Source: Blastocatellia bacterium
GTDB taxonomy: Bacteria; Acidobacteriota; Blastocatellia; HR10; J050
Length of the DNA: 64,000 bases
Direction of reading: 5' to 3'
NCBI GenBank assembly: GCA_026985075.1
Contig: JALSQX010000016.1
Span: 20,268-84,267, forward strand
The translations under genes were made by a program, and so were the position numbers. Below the pieces are notes generated by a model, which was not told the origin of the DNA, ran no database searches, and saw only the letters and a list, made by a program, of their open reading frames with translations. How positions within the stretch are numbered: position 1 is the stretch's first letter; each line of letters starts with the position of its first letter. Positions 29,057-37,853 of this stretch are shown here, piece by piece.

Positions 29057-30133
29057 ATGATGGCCTGGCGAGGTGTCATAGAGGAATTTCGAGAGTTCTT
29101 GCCGCTGAGCAAAAGGGTGAAACCGGTCACCTTGCTGGAAGGCAACACCCCGTTGATCCCCTCCCGTGCGCTCAGTCATCAACTCGGTCTCTCGGCGAAA
29201 GTATATTTCAAATTCGAAGGACTCAACCCGACCGCTTCATTCAAAGATCGGGGTATGACCGTGGCCGTATCCCAGGCGGTTTGGGAAGGTGCCCGAGCGG
29301 TCATTTGCGCCTCCACGGGCAATACGGCGGCCTCGGCGGCTGCCTATGCCGCCCGAGCGGGCCTGGAGTGCATCATCGTCTTGCCTCAGGGCGCGTTCGC
29401 TAAAGGGAAGTTGGTCCAAGCTCTCATGCATGGCGCAAAAGTCGTCGCCATCGACGGGAACTTTGACGCCGCCCTCTCCATCGTTCGCGAGATTGCCGCC
29501 ACCTATCCCATCACCCTGGTCAACTCGGTCAATCCGTATCGGCTCGAGGGACAAAAGACGGCCGCCTTTGAAATATGCGCCCAGTTGGGTGGAAGAGCCC
29601 CTGATTATCTTCTCCTGCCGGTGGGAAACGCCGGCAACATCACCGCCTACTGGATGGGATTCACCGAATATTACCAGCACGGCTTGATCTCCCGGCGTCC
29701 CCGGATGCTGGGATTCCAGGCCAGCGGCGCCGCTCCCATTGTACGAGGGCGGCCCATCGCTCATCCCAAGACGATCGCCAGCGCGATTCGCATCGGTCAT
29801 CCAGCCAGTTGGGACAGGGCCATTCGCGCCAGAGACGAATCGGGGGGAATGATCACCACAGTCACCGATCGCCAAATCCTGCGAGCCTATCGATTATTAG
29901 CCAAGCATGAGGGAATCTTTGCCGAGCCCGCCTCAGCGGCCTCCGTCGCTGGACTCATTAAACTGGCCAATGAAGGCTACTTCACCGGAAGGAAGACCAT
30001 CGTCTGTGTCCTCACCGGCCACGGACTCAAAGATCCGGATACCGCACTCTCACGGGGTCAACGGGTGGTCACGGCCCGGGCCGATGTGAATGCTGTCGTC
30101 AGGGCAGCGCAGCTCCATCGTTGGCGGTCATAG
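29057..30133 (+). CDS. thrC: Threonine synthase
   Basis: This 358-residue PLP enzyme converts O-phospho-L-homoserine to threonine. The N-terminal WRGVIEEFREFLP...VTLLEGNTPLIPS is the usual ThrC opening. The PLP lysine is K63 in NPTASFKDRGMT, the phosphate-binding loop is PVGNAGNITAYW, and the CASTGNTAASAAAYAARAG helix and EPASAASVAGL are conserved. The short form (about 350-360 residues) is typical of many bacteria. It is followed on the same strand by two secreted-protein genes and then by thrB-lysC-asd, so the pathway genes are near one another but interrupted. The ATG lacks a ribosome binding site (see promoter). Confidence 0.96.
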   Translation: MMAWRGVIEEFREFLPLSKRVKPVTLLEGNTPLIPSRALSHQLGLSAKVYFKFEGLNPTASFKDRGMTVAVSQAVWEGARAVICASTGNTAASAAAYAARAGLECIIVLPQGAFAKGKLVQALMHGAKVVAIDGNFDAALSIVREIAATYPITLVNSVNPYRLEGQKTAAFEICAQLGGRAPDYLLLPVGNAGNITAYWMGFTEYYQHGLISRRPRMLGFQASGAAPIVRGRPIAHPKTIASAIRIGHPASWDRAIRARDESGGMITTVTDRQILRAYRLLAKHEGIFAEPASAASVAGLIKLANEGYFTGRKTIVCVLTGHGLKDPDTALSRGQRVVTARADVNAVVRAAQLHRWRS

Positions 30134-30810
30134 GCGGCGCGATTCCAGGGGCTCTCTCGACAGGGGGCGGCGCGAATTGCTGACTCGCGTGACATCGCTC
30201 TCATCCCCGCCATGGAGTTCGCCAGGCTGTGGGCGATTTCCATGAAAAGAGCGCGTAGTGCACCTGGACCGCTTGGTACTCTGCCACATTTGTCCTTCCA
30301 TAGGGGACCCATGGCTCAGAGACAGGTTCCGGGAAAGGAGGTTCGTGGCCCTTCATCCTCATCTCTGCGTGCGGCGAAGTTCACCATGGCGAATCACTCA
30401 TTGTCGTCCTTCGCCGCGGACGGGAATCCCCGAGCCCTTCTCTCAAGACCGCTCCAGGAATGCGCTTCTGATGAGCAACTCGATTTGAAATGGCCATGAG
30501 ACGTGGTGATTAAAACAGCAGACGCCCTTTTCCTGACTTTGATCGTATGTGACCTCCATCAACCGTCACATACCCAGCGCGCCGGTGATTCGCCCTCAAT
30601 AATTCCGTAAAGCCGGAATATTCGGGCATCTCGATGTATTTTTTCGGCTTCTGGTCCGTCTATAGATATGGAGTATGAGTGACGAGGTTGAAATCATGGA
30701 GGTATGCCGAGATCGAGGAAAAGGGGTTCGCTCAATATAGTGGTTGGATGAGATCTTGCCCACTACTCTCCTCTTCATCGGCTCATTCTACAAGGAGGTT
30801 ACGAAAAGTC
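30134..30810. other. Spacer between thrC and the Asp/Asn-repeat protein gene
   Basis: About 680 bp without a supportable gene. It includes a small inverted repeat (ATTCCG ... CGGAAT near 30601-30620) in an A/T-richer stretch that may hold the promoter of the downstream gene; no clear hexamers could be assigned. Confidence 0.5.
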
Positions 30811-32586
30811 ATGAATCAGAGGCACCGTTCGAGGCTCCGGCAAAGGGATGTTCTCCTGTTCATCGGCATGACGGTCTTCATCTTAGGGGTGGTCGGACGA
30901 GTCATCGAGTCTCCATCAGTCGTTTCCGCGGATTACGGATCGAGCCGGGAGCTCACCTACAGGCGCATCGAACTCGTGGGGAACAGCTTATCGTCACATG
31001 GGCGGGGATGTGCGATCGTTCAATCCATCCTTCAAGACGGACATGCGGTTGAGTCGTTCATGGTGAGAGGAGTGGATCTTCCTCCTGATGAGGAGATCTG
31101 GGTGGTCGTCAACGGTCGCCCACTTCATCACATTCCTCTCCGAACAGACGATCGTGGGCGATTGGAAATGACGTTCGTGCGAGGCGAAGAACTCGCAGAT
31201 GGAGAGCAGCCACTCCCGGCAACCACTTCATCCGTAGTCGAGTTCGAGACGGTTGAACTATTGACCAGCTCTCAACAGGTCTTGTTGAGTGGATCATACG
31301 AGCTGATCCAGGACACGACGCTCTCCATCAATACGATTCGCATTCTCGATGCCACCGGAGAGGTCGCGCTGCGAGGGGAATTCTCTCCAATTTCAGAAGA
31401 TGGAGAGGTCCTCCTGATCGCCGATTTAATCCCGGAAAGTGACCCCGATGCCACGGGACGCGCCATCATCCGCTTCAGCGAGCTCTCCGCCGGTGGATTC
31501 GATCAAACGTTCGAACTGAACGTTCAGAAGTTGGATGTGAATCCACCATTCGTGCTGGAGTTGAATCAAGGAGAGGTAACCCTGTTCACGACCACCATCA
31601 CAGGGCGTGCGGAACTCGCTTATCAAGGGCGGTTCGAAGCACAGGCAACTCCCCTGGAGGCCGCCTCGGCCTTGGCTCAGGCAGAGATGAGACTCGACCA
31701 AGCCGATGAAGCGGTCCAACAGGCCAGAGATTTGGGCGCCGATGTGAGCCTCGCCCAGCAGGAGTTGGTTGAGGCTAGAGATCGCTTTCGGGCCGCAGAA
31801 CAGTCCTTGGCCACCGGTGCGTTCAGTGCCAGCGTTGATATTGCGTTGGCCGTGGCCGATGAAGCTCGAGACGCCAAGCTCGAGGCTGAAGATGCCGCCG
31901 ATCGGGCCTATATGCAGGACGATGGAGAGGACGATAACGACAACGGCGATGACGATGGTGGGGTCGACAACACTAACGACAACGGCGACGATGATGGTGA
32001 CGTCGACAACACTAACGACAACGGTGATGACGATGGTGGGGTCGACAACACCAACGACAACGGCGATGACGATGGTGGGGTCGACAACACTAACGACAAC
32101 GGCGATGATGATGGTGACGTCGACAACACTAACGACAACGGTGATGACGATGGTGGGGTCGACAACACTAACGACAACGGCGATGACGATGGTGACGTCG
32201 ACAACACCAACGACAACGGCGATGACGATGGTGGAGTCGATAACACCAACGACAATGGCGATGACGATGGTGGAGTCGACAACACTAACGACAACGGCGA
32301 TGACGATGGTGGAGTCGACAACACCAACGACAACGGCGACGATGATGGTGGGGTCGATAACACCAACGACAACGGCGATGACGATGGTGGAGTCGATAAC
32401 ACCAACGACAATGGCAATGACGATGGTGGGGTCGACAACACCAACGACAACGGCAATGACAATGGGACGGGTGGTAATGACAACAGCAGTGACAGCGGAG
32501 ACAATGAGAATAGCGATACCGAAAATGACAATGGTGAGAGCGAAAGCGAAGCACCACCACCGGTTCGCCGGCGACCTTGCTCATAA
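30811..32586 (+). CDS. Secreted protein with coiled-coil and 13-residue Asp/Asn/Gly repeats
   Basis: This 591-residue protein has a signal anchor (residues about 13-40, VLLFIGMTVFILGVVGRVIE ... VVSA). A ~270-residue beta-rich region follows, then an alanine/glutamate-rich helical segment (about 290-365: ALAQAEMRLDQADEAVQQARDLG, SLAQQELVEARDRFRAAEQSL) likely to form a coiled coil. From residue 376 to 544 there are 13 consecutive copies of NDNGDDDGGVDNT (with GDV or GNDDG variants), then a Ser/Asn/Glu-rich tail. The DxDxDG-like loops resemble calcium-binding thrombospondin type-3 or dockerin-like loops, suggesting a rigid Ca-binding stalk (inference). ATG 30811 was chosen for its AAGGAGGT ribosome binding site; a 44-codon longer frame lacks one. 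The family was not recognised. Confidence 0.75.
   Translation: MNQRHRSRLRQRDVLLFIGMTVFILGVVGRVIESPSVVSADYGSSRELTYRRIELVGNSLSSHGRGCAIVQSILQDGHAVESFMVRGVDLPPDEEIWVVVNGRPLHHIPLRTDDRGRLEMTFVRGEELADGEQPLPATTSSVVEFETVELLTSSQQVLLSGSYELIQDTTLSINTIRILDATGEVALRGEFSPISEDGEVLLIADLIPESDPDATGRAIIRFSELSAGGFDQTFELNVQKLDVNPPFVLELNQGEVTLFTTTITGRAELAYQGRFEAQATPLEAASALAQAEMRLDQADEAVQQARDLGADVSLAQQELVEARDRFRAAEQSLATGAFSASVDIALAVADEARDAKLEAEDAADRAYMQDDGEDDNDNGDDDGGVDNTNDNGDDDGDVDNTNDNGDDDGGVDNTNDNGDDDGGVDNTNDNGDDDGDVDNTNDNGDDDGGVDNTNDNGDDDGDVDNTNDNGDDDGGVDNTNDNGDDDGGVDNTNDNGDDDGGVDNTNDNGDDDGGVDNTNDNGDDDGGVDNTNDNGNDDGGVDNTNDNGNDNGTGGNDNSSDSGDNENSDTENDNGESESEAPPPVRRRPCS
31936..32442 (+). repeat. Thirteen tandem 39-bp repeats inside the secreted-protein gene
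   Basis: The unit is 39 bp and encodes NDNGDDDGGVDNT; copies differ mostly at synonymous sites (GGC/GGT, ACC/ACT) or at one Gly/Asp position. A partial 14th copy follows. Copies are contiguous, in frame and have no spacers, so this is a coding minisatellite prone to length change, not a CRISPR array. Confidence 0.95.
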
Positions 32587-32729
32587 GCGAATAAAGTGAC
32601 AAAAAAGATCGCTCAACTCTTGAGATGGGGGGCGCAAAGGCACGTGACGAACATGGACCTTTGCGACCTCCCTATTTTTCAATTGGGCCTACACTCGAAT
32701 CCATGAATCATTGGCGAGGAGAATCAATC

Positions 32730-33707
32730 GTGACATTACCGAGCAAGATGATCATCAGTTTAGTCGTTGCACTCATGGTGACCATGATGGGAACGCCATA
32801 TGAAGGCTCATCGGCTGCTCCAGGCAGAGTATCTGCTGGTCGGGACGCCTCGAAGTCGCTCACGAGCTTTCCTCTTTTTGCGGCGTTAAGCGAGGGAATT
32901 GCGTGTGGTGAAATGAAGTCCGGATTGATCGAGGATTCGGACGAACTCCTTCCGGATGGTACGCCTTTCGATCGCTATCGCTTTTTGACCGAACGACCGG
33001 GACAGCCGTACATTGTTTCCCTCCAAGCCGATTTCAGCGTGGCGGTGAATATCTTTTTCATCGATCCAGAGCAAAGTGAGCCCGTATTCGTTCAGGGCGG
33101 ATTTGCCGATCCGCTGAGCACGGAGATTCCCGCGCACATACAGCTTTCTGGCATTCTATCCATGCCGGGAGACTATAGGATCGTCGTGTTCCCCGATCCA
33201 CCGGAGGGACGAGGATCTTACGAACTGGGTTTCCGGTGTCAACGTTGTGAATCTTCCCAAGGTGATGGAGACAATCCTGATTCTATTCTCAGTCAACGTC
33301 GAAGGAGTCTCGCTTGCGGCGAGACGAGGGAGGGGAGAATCAGTGGCTTTGATCCTCGTCTTCCGGATAATACTCCTTTTGATCAATACGCGCTCACCGT
33401 CGAACAAGGGGGGCAGCCATACATAATCACCGTTGAGGCGAATTTCAACGTAGCCTCCGTCTTGCTCTTCACCGATGCGCAACGAGGAAATATATTCGTT
33501 CAAAGTGCTATCGCCGATGTTCCCGATCCGGATAATCCAGCGCGGATTCAGTATTCGGGTATCTTGGATATCCCGGGCAGGTATAAACTCAACGTGCTTC
33601 CGGCTACTCCCCAGGGCCGTGGATCTTATACCATCACATTCAAGTGCCAGCGCTGCGGCGAGGCGTCGTCTCCGAGTGGCGGCGACTCCAGCGCCTTCAA
33701 CCGATGA
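32730..33707 (+). CDS. Secreted protein with two tandem pre-peptidase-like domains
   Basis: This 325-residue protein has a signal peptide (MIISLVVALMVTMMGTPYEGSSA). It consists of two copies of a ~125-residue beta domain (about 53-177 and 192-315). Each copy runs ACGE ... DNTPFD(Q/R)Y ... GQPYI(I/V) ... (I/L)QYSGIL or IQLSGIL, then PG(D/R)Y, then (E/Q)GRGSY, and closes with a CQRC cysteine pair. The pattern resembles bacterial pre-peptidase C-terminal domains that accompany secreted enzymes, but no catalytic domain is present. GTG 32730 was chosen because GAGGAG lies 8 nt upstream; in-frame ATGs at 32703 and 32748 are alternatives. It follows the repeat protein gene by 143 bp, so the two may be co-expressed. 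The function is unknown. Confidence 0.7.
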   Translation: MTLPSKMIISLVVALMVTMMGTPYEGSSAAPGRVSAGRDASKSLTSFPLFAALSEGIACGEMKSGLIEDSDELLPDGTPFDRYRFLTERPGQPYIVSLQADFSVAVNIFFIDPEQSEPVFVQGGFADPLSTEIPAHIQLSGILSMPGDYRIVVFPDPPEGRGSYELGFRCQRCESSQGDGDNPDSILSQRRRSLACGETREGRISGFDPRLPDNTPFDQYALTVEQGGQPYIITVEANFNVASVLLFTDAQRGNIFVQSAIADVPDPDNPARIQYSGILDIPGRYKLNVLPATPQGRGSYTITFKCQRCGEASSPSGGDSSAFNR

Positions 33708-34411
33708 ATGTATCATCGGGATTCACACGGGAAATACGTCGAGGGAACGGGTGGACGGCACGGGCATGACCCTGCTGCCGTCTGGCCGGTGGAGATGAAT
33801 GAGCACGTGCCGGGAAAGCATCTCCAGGCTTAGAACCTATCCCAAAACCTGACTGAGTCATTGAAAACACGAGATCACCAGGGGATTGGGGATAGGGAGT
33901 TAATGGGAGAACGGTACGCGTTCATCACCGTCACCCCACCGAGACGGGAGCGAGTGGAGCGTCCTCCTCTTCTCCGCGGTGGAGCCCGCCTCTACTGAGA
34001 TTACGACTCCCAGGACTTACCAATCGTAAAGCTCACATTCGCCAGTAGCCATTGCTGGTAGAGGCTCATCGCGTCGTGGGTGATCTTGTCCTTCGGGACT
34101 CGTGATGATGAGGTGATCAGCGTCCCGGGCGTGTGTCCTCGGGTTGTTCATCGTACTCTTCGGGCCCAGTCCCGGTGGGCACGCGGCCGATCTGGAGAGT
34201 GCTTGACGAGACTTCGAGGAGTACATAGAATCTTCGATCTCCTCGAGCTTCTGCCCGGGTGGCCTTGAAGGGGATCCGCCGGGGATATCGACGTGTCAGG
34301 GAGATCATCGGCGATAGATCTAGCGTGGGCGATTGGCGGGTGGAGTCATGAAAACGGCCAACCTGTTGAGTCCCGCGCGGTCACCATGATGAAACGCGTG
34401 GTTGGAGATCC
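33708..34411. other. Spacer before thrB
   Basis: About 700 bp with no gene I can support. A 63-codon minus-strand frame (34117-34308, beginning MISLTRRYPRRIPFKA) has a faint PilZ-like look (RRYPRR, LEVSSSTLQIG). It lacks a ribosome binding site and a family-length domain, so it may be a gene remnant. Confidence 0.4.
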
Positions 34412-35332
34412 ATGATCACTATTCGCGTCCCGGCAACGACGGCCAATCTCGGATCGGGCTTCGATGTGTTCGGTCTGGCTCTCAAACTCTATCTCACCAT
34501 CAGGGTGAGAGAGACGTCCGGGCCGCTCTCCATCATCTATCGCGGGCGCGGTGTCGGAGAGGTTCCGGTGGATGAGCGAAATCTCATCTGGCGAGCATAC
34601 CAATGGGTTATCGAGCGAGAGGGGAAACGAGGACCTCACCTCGTCATAGAGATCGAGAACGAGATCCCCTTGGCGCGAGGCTTGGGCAGCAGTGGAGCAG
34701 CCATCGTCGCTGGCGTCATGGCGGCTGATGCCGTTTGCCAATTGGGATTGAGTGATGAGCGACTATTGGCCCACGCTCTGGCATTAGAGCCTCACCCAGA
34801 CAATATCACGGCCGCGCTCGTCGGGGGATTCGTCGCCTGCTGTGTCACCGATGAGGGGCGAACGCTCTACGCCAGCCTGCCCATTTCCCCGGACATCAAA
34901 GCCATCATCGTCGTGCCTGATTTTGAACTCCCCACCAGGGAAGCGCGCGCTGTGTTGCCCGACCGGTATTCGCGGGAAGATGCCGTTTTCAATCTTCAGC
35001 GCGTCGCCCTGCTGGCGACGGCGCTCCAGCATCCTCATCCCGACCTCGTCGCTGAAGCGATGCGCGATCGATGGCATCAGCCATACCGGCAAGCGCTCAT
35101 TCCCGGATTGGAGGAGATTTTGCAGCTCACCTCGATGCCCGGTCTCCTGGGCGTGAGCTTGAGCGGAGCCGGTCCGAGCGTGTTGGCTCTGGCCATAGAC
35201 AATTTTGAACAAATCGGTCAAAATATCCAATTTCAATTTTCGCGTCATGGCATTCAATCTGAGGTGTTGATCCTCGAGATTGAGCGGCGGGGCGCGGTGA
35301 TAGAGACCGGGGGCGAGAGGCTGGAGAAGTAG
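34412..35332 (+). CDS. thrB: Homoserine kinase
   Basis: This 306-residue GHMP kinase phosphorylates homoserine, supplying the ThrC substrate. The N-terminal VPATTANLGSGFDVFGLAL is the family signature, the ATP-binding GHMP loop is IPLARGLGSSGAAIVAGVMAAD (about 86-104), and C-terminal GLLGVSLSGAGPSVLAL closes the fold. ATG follows TTGGAG. It is the first of the thrB-lysC-asd run, 143 bp before lysC. A hairpin (GAGGAC ... GTCCTC, about 35345-35380) lies in that gap. Confidence 0.95.
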   Translation: MITIRVPATTANLGSGFDVFGLALKLYLTIRVRETSGPLSIIYRGRGVGEVPVDERNLIWRAYQWVIEREGKRGPHLVIEIENEIPLARGLGSSGAAIVAGVMAADAVCQLGLSDERLLAHALALEPHPDNITAALVGGFVACCVTDEGRTLYASLPISPDIKAIIVVPDFELPTREARAVLPDRYSREDAVFNLQRVALLATALQHPHPDLVAEAMRDRWHQPYRQALIPGLEEILQLTSMPGLLGVSLSGAGPSVLALAIDNFEQIGQNIQFQFSRHGIQSEVLILEIERRGAVIETGGERLEK

Positions 35333-35475
35333 GGAGCTGAGAAGAGAGGACGTGCTCGAAAGCCTCATGTCCTCTGGCCACCCAGGTGGGAATACCGAGG
35401 AGCGTTCATAAAGACCGGCGAGCCTCACCGTCTCCCTCCCGGCCTCTCGCGGTAAGGCGTCTGTATCGGTGTGAG

Positions 35476-36705
35476 ATGGATATCATCGTTCAAAAGTATG
35501 GTGGGACTTCGGTAGGGACACCGGAGAAAATCCAGCGCGTGGCCGAGCGCATCCTGGGATTGGAGGCGTCGGGAATGGGCGTGGTGGCCGTCGTTTCCGC
35601 CATGGGAGACACCACCGATCGCCTGATCGATATGGCGCGGAAAATCTCATCGAATCCTCCGCGCCGGGAACTGGACATGCTCCTCTCCACCGGCGAGCAG
35701 ATTTCGATCTCGCTTCTCTCCATGGCCATCCATGAGCGGGGCGGACGGGCCATCTCCATGACCGGATTGCAGAGCGGGATCATCACCGACAGCCGATATA
35801 GCGAAGCGAAAATTCGGGAGATCAAAACGCATCGTATTTTGAAGCCACTCGAAGAGGGCAAAGTCGTCATCGTGGCCGGTTTTCAGGGCGTGAGTCGAGG
35901 AGCTGAGATCACGACCCTGGGACGAGGCGGATCGGATACCACGGCGGCCGCCCTGGCGGCGGCGCTCAAGGCCAAAAGCTGCGAGATCTACACCGATGTC
36001 GATGGTGTGTTCACCGCCGATCCCAACCTGGTGCCTGAGGCGGTCAAACTGGATTACATCTCGCACGAGGAGATGTTGGAATTGGCCGGTTCGGGAGCTC
36101 AGGTTTTACATCCGCGCGCCGTCGAAATCGCCATGAAATTCGGCCTGCCGCTCAAAGTGAAGCCCGCTCACTCGTTCGGCAGCGGAACAACGATTCTGGA
36201 GGGTAGCATGCTGGAGAAGGTCGTCGTCACTGGCGTCACCGCCGATAAAGATATGGCCAAGATCGCCATTCAAAAAGTGCCCGATCGCCCGGGCATCGCT
36301 GCCAAGCTGTTCGGCGCGCTGGCCCGCGAGGGCATCAGCGTCCATCTCATCATTCAAAGCATCGGCGAAGGGAATGTCACCGATGTCACCATCGTGCTCA
36401 AGCGCGAATATATGGAGAGAGCGGTGGAGGTGCTGCGGCGGCTGAGCAAGCAACTCAAAGCTCAAGGCGTCATTTTTGATGCCAACGTGGCCGAGGTCTC
36501 CATCGTGGGATCGGGCATGGTCACCGAACCGGGAGTGGCGGCGCGGATGTTTCGCGCCCTGGCCAAGAGAAAAATCAACATTGAGCTCATCAGCACATCC
36601 CACATTCGCATTTCCTGTGTGATTCATAAACGACACGTTCGCGAGGCGGTTCGCGCCATTCACGAGGATTTCAAACTCGGTAAACTGAAGAGGCGATTGG
36701 CATGA
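35476..36705 (+). CDS. lysC: Aspartate kinase
   Basis: This 409-residue enzyme phosphorylates aspartate, the committed step to lysine, threonine and methionine. The kinase domain has MDIIVQKYGGTSVGTPEKIQRV at the start, FQGVSRGAEITTLGRGGSDTTAAALAAAL and EIYTDVDGVFTADPNLVPEA. Two ACT domains follow (about 265-330 IQKVPDRPGIAAKLFGALAREG; 345-405 VSIVGSGMVTEPGVAARMFRALA), where end-product feedback acts. The start was set at MDIIVQKYGG because the 30 residues upstream in frame have no family similarity. The stop overlaps the asd ATG (GCATGA), so translation is coupled. Confidence 0.96.
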   Translation: MDIIVQKYGGTSVGTPEKIQRVAERILGLEASGMGVVAVVSAMGDTTDRLIDMARKISSNPPRRELDMLLSTGEQISISLLSMAIHERGGRAISMTGLQSGIITDSRYSEAKIREIKTHRILKPLEEGKVVIVAGFQGVSRGAEITTLGRGGSDTTAAALAAALKAKSCEIYTDVDGVFTADPNLVPEAVKLDYISHEEMLELAGSGAQVLHPRAVEIAMKFGLPLKVKPAHSFGSGTTILEGSMLEKVVVTGVTADKDMAKIAIQKVPDRPGIAAKLFGALAREGISVHLIIQSIGEGNVTDVTIVLKREYMERAVEVLRRLSKQLKAQGVIFDANVAEVSIVGSGMVTEPGVAARMFRALAKRKINIELISTSHIRISCVIHKRHVREAVRAIHEDFKLGKLKRRLA

Positions 36706-37760
36706 CGTCATCGGGGAAATTGAAGGTCGGCATTTTGGGAGCGACGGGAACGGTGGGACAGCGGTTCGTTCAACTGTTGGCCGACCATCCCTGGTTTGAA
36801 GTTGCGGAACTCGCCGCTTCCGATCGTTCGGCCGGCCAGCCGTATGAACGAGCGTGCCGCTGGAAGCTCTCCACGCCCATGCCCGAGAGCGTCAGGTCCC
36901 TCATGGTCAAATCGCCGGAGCCGGAGCTGGCCTGTGATCTGGTGTTTTCCAGCTTACCATCGAGCGTGGCGGGCGAGATCGAAGCGGCATTCGCCCGGGC
37001 CGGATACCCTGTCATTAGTAACTCCAGTAACCATCGCCTGGATGAGGATGTCCCGTTGCTCATTCCGGAGATCAACGCCGATCATATCCGGATCATACCC
37101 GTTCAACAGCGGCGCCGCGGCTACGATCGCGGATTCCTGGTGACGAATCCCAATTGTTCGACGATCGCGCTGGCGCTGGCGCTGGCCCCGCTCCATCGCG
37201 CCTTCGGGTTACGCGCCATCATGGTCACCACCATGCAGGCCCTCTCCGGAGCGGGATACCCGGGCGTGGCCTCGCTCGATATCGTGGATAACGTCATTCC
37301 ATACATCAAGAACGAGGAAGAGAAAATTCAAACCGAACCCTTGAAGATCTTCGGCGCCCTGGCGGACGATCGCTTCGTTCCCGCCTCATTCCAGATCAGC
37401 GCCCAGTGCCATCGCGTCAATGTCAGCGATGGCCACCTGGAAGCGGTGTCGGTGAAGCTGGAGCGCCCGGCCCATAAGGAGGAGATCATCGAAGCCTTCC
37501 GTCAGTTCACCTCGCCCATTCAGGAGTTGCAGCTCCCCAGCGCTCCCTCGCACCCCGTCATCCTCAAGGAAGAAGAGGATCGCCCGCAGCCTCGATTAGA
37601 CAGGGAGCTGGCCGCCGGCATGGCCGCAGTGGTAGGAAGAGTGCGAGCCTGTCCCATCCTGGATTACAAATTCCTGGTCCTCGGTCACAATACCATTCGC
37701 GGTGCGGCGGGCGCCGCCATTCTCAATGCGGAACTCTTGAAGGCCAAGGGCTATCTGTAA
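36702..37760 (+). CDS. asd: Aspartate-semialdehyde dehydrogenase
   Basis: This 352-residue NADP-dependent enzyme reduces aspartyl phosphate to the semialdehyde. The Rossmann start is KVGILGATGTVGQRFVQLL and the catalytic Cys152 lies in TNPNCSTIALALAL. QALSGAGYPGVASLDIVDNVIPYI and CHRVNVSDGHLEAVSV are the substrate-binding region and the His/Arg motif. The sequence is of the archaeal/fungal-type branch of ASADHs rather than the E. coli type (judged from the GAGYPGV and CHRV motifs). It overlaps lysC by 4 bp and is convergent with nuoN. Confidence 0.95.
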   Translation: MTSSGKLKVGILGATGTVGQRFVQLLADHPWFEVAELAASDRSAGQPYERACRWKLSTPMPESVRSLMVKSPEPELACDLVFSSLPSSVAGEIEAAFARAGYPVISNSSNHRLDEDVPLLIPEINADHIRIIPVQQRRRGYDRGFLVTNPNCSTIALALALAPLHRAFGLRAIMVTTMQALSGAGYPGVASLDIVDNVIPYIKNEEEKIQTEPLKIFGALADDRFVPASFQISAQCHRVNVSDGHLEAVSVKLERPAHKEEIIEAFRQFTSPIQELQLPSAPSHPVILKEEEDRPQPRLDRELAAGMAAVVGRVRACPILDYKFLVLGHNTIRGAAGAAILNAELLKAKGYL

Positions 37761-37837
37761 GCCCAACCGGTCGATGCCATCCAGACGTTTCGAGCGTATT
37801 CACCAACGAGGGGGTGATCGGCGTTGACCGATCCCTC

Positions 37838-37853
37838 GATCCATTAATGGATC
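37838..37853. other. Perfect palindrome spanning the nuoN stop codon
   Basis: GATCCATTAATGGATC is a perfect 16-bp palindrome that includes the nuoN stop. It sits in the short convergent gap between asd and nuoN and could act as a small bidirectional terminator stem, though it lacks flanking T-tracts. Confidence 0.35.

Noticed and set aside
31936..32442. Regular 39-bp repeats suggesting a CRISPR array
   Set aside because: Units are contiguous, in frame and have no unique spacers; they encode a 13-residue peptide repeat.
31769..32599. Overlapping long frames (Thr/Met-rich on plus, Ser/Pro/Leu-rich on minus) over the repeat region
   Set aside because: They are by-products of the 39-bp periodicity and lack start signals.
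34117..34308. Small minus-strand frame with faint PilZ resemblance
   Set aside because: Too short for the domain, no ribosome binding site, and the match is weak.
35333..35475. Possible lysine riboswitch before lysC
   Set aside because: Only a simple GAGGAC/GTCCTC hairpin is seen; the conserved lysine-aptamer core elements are not recognisable.
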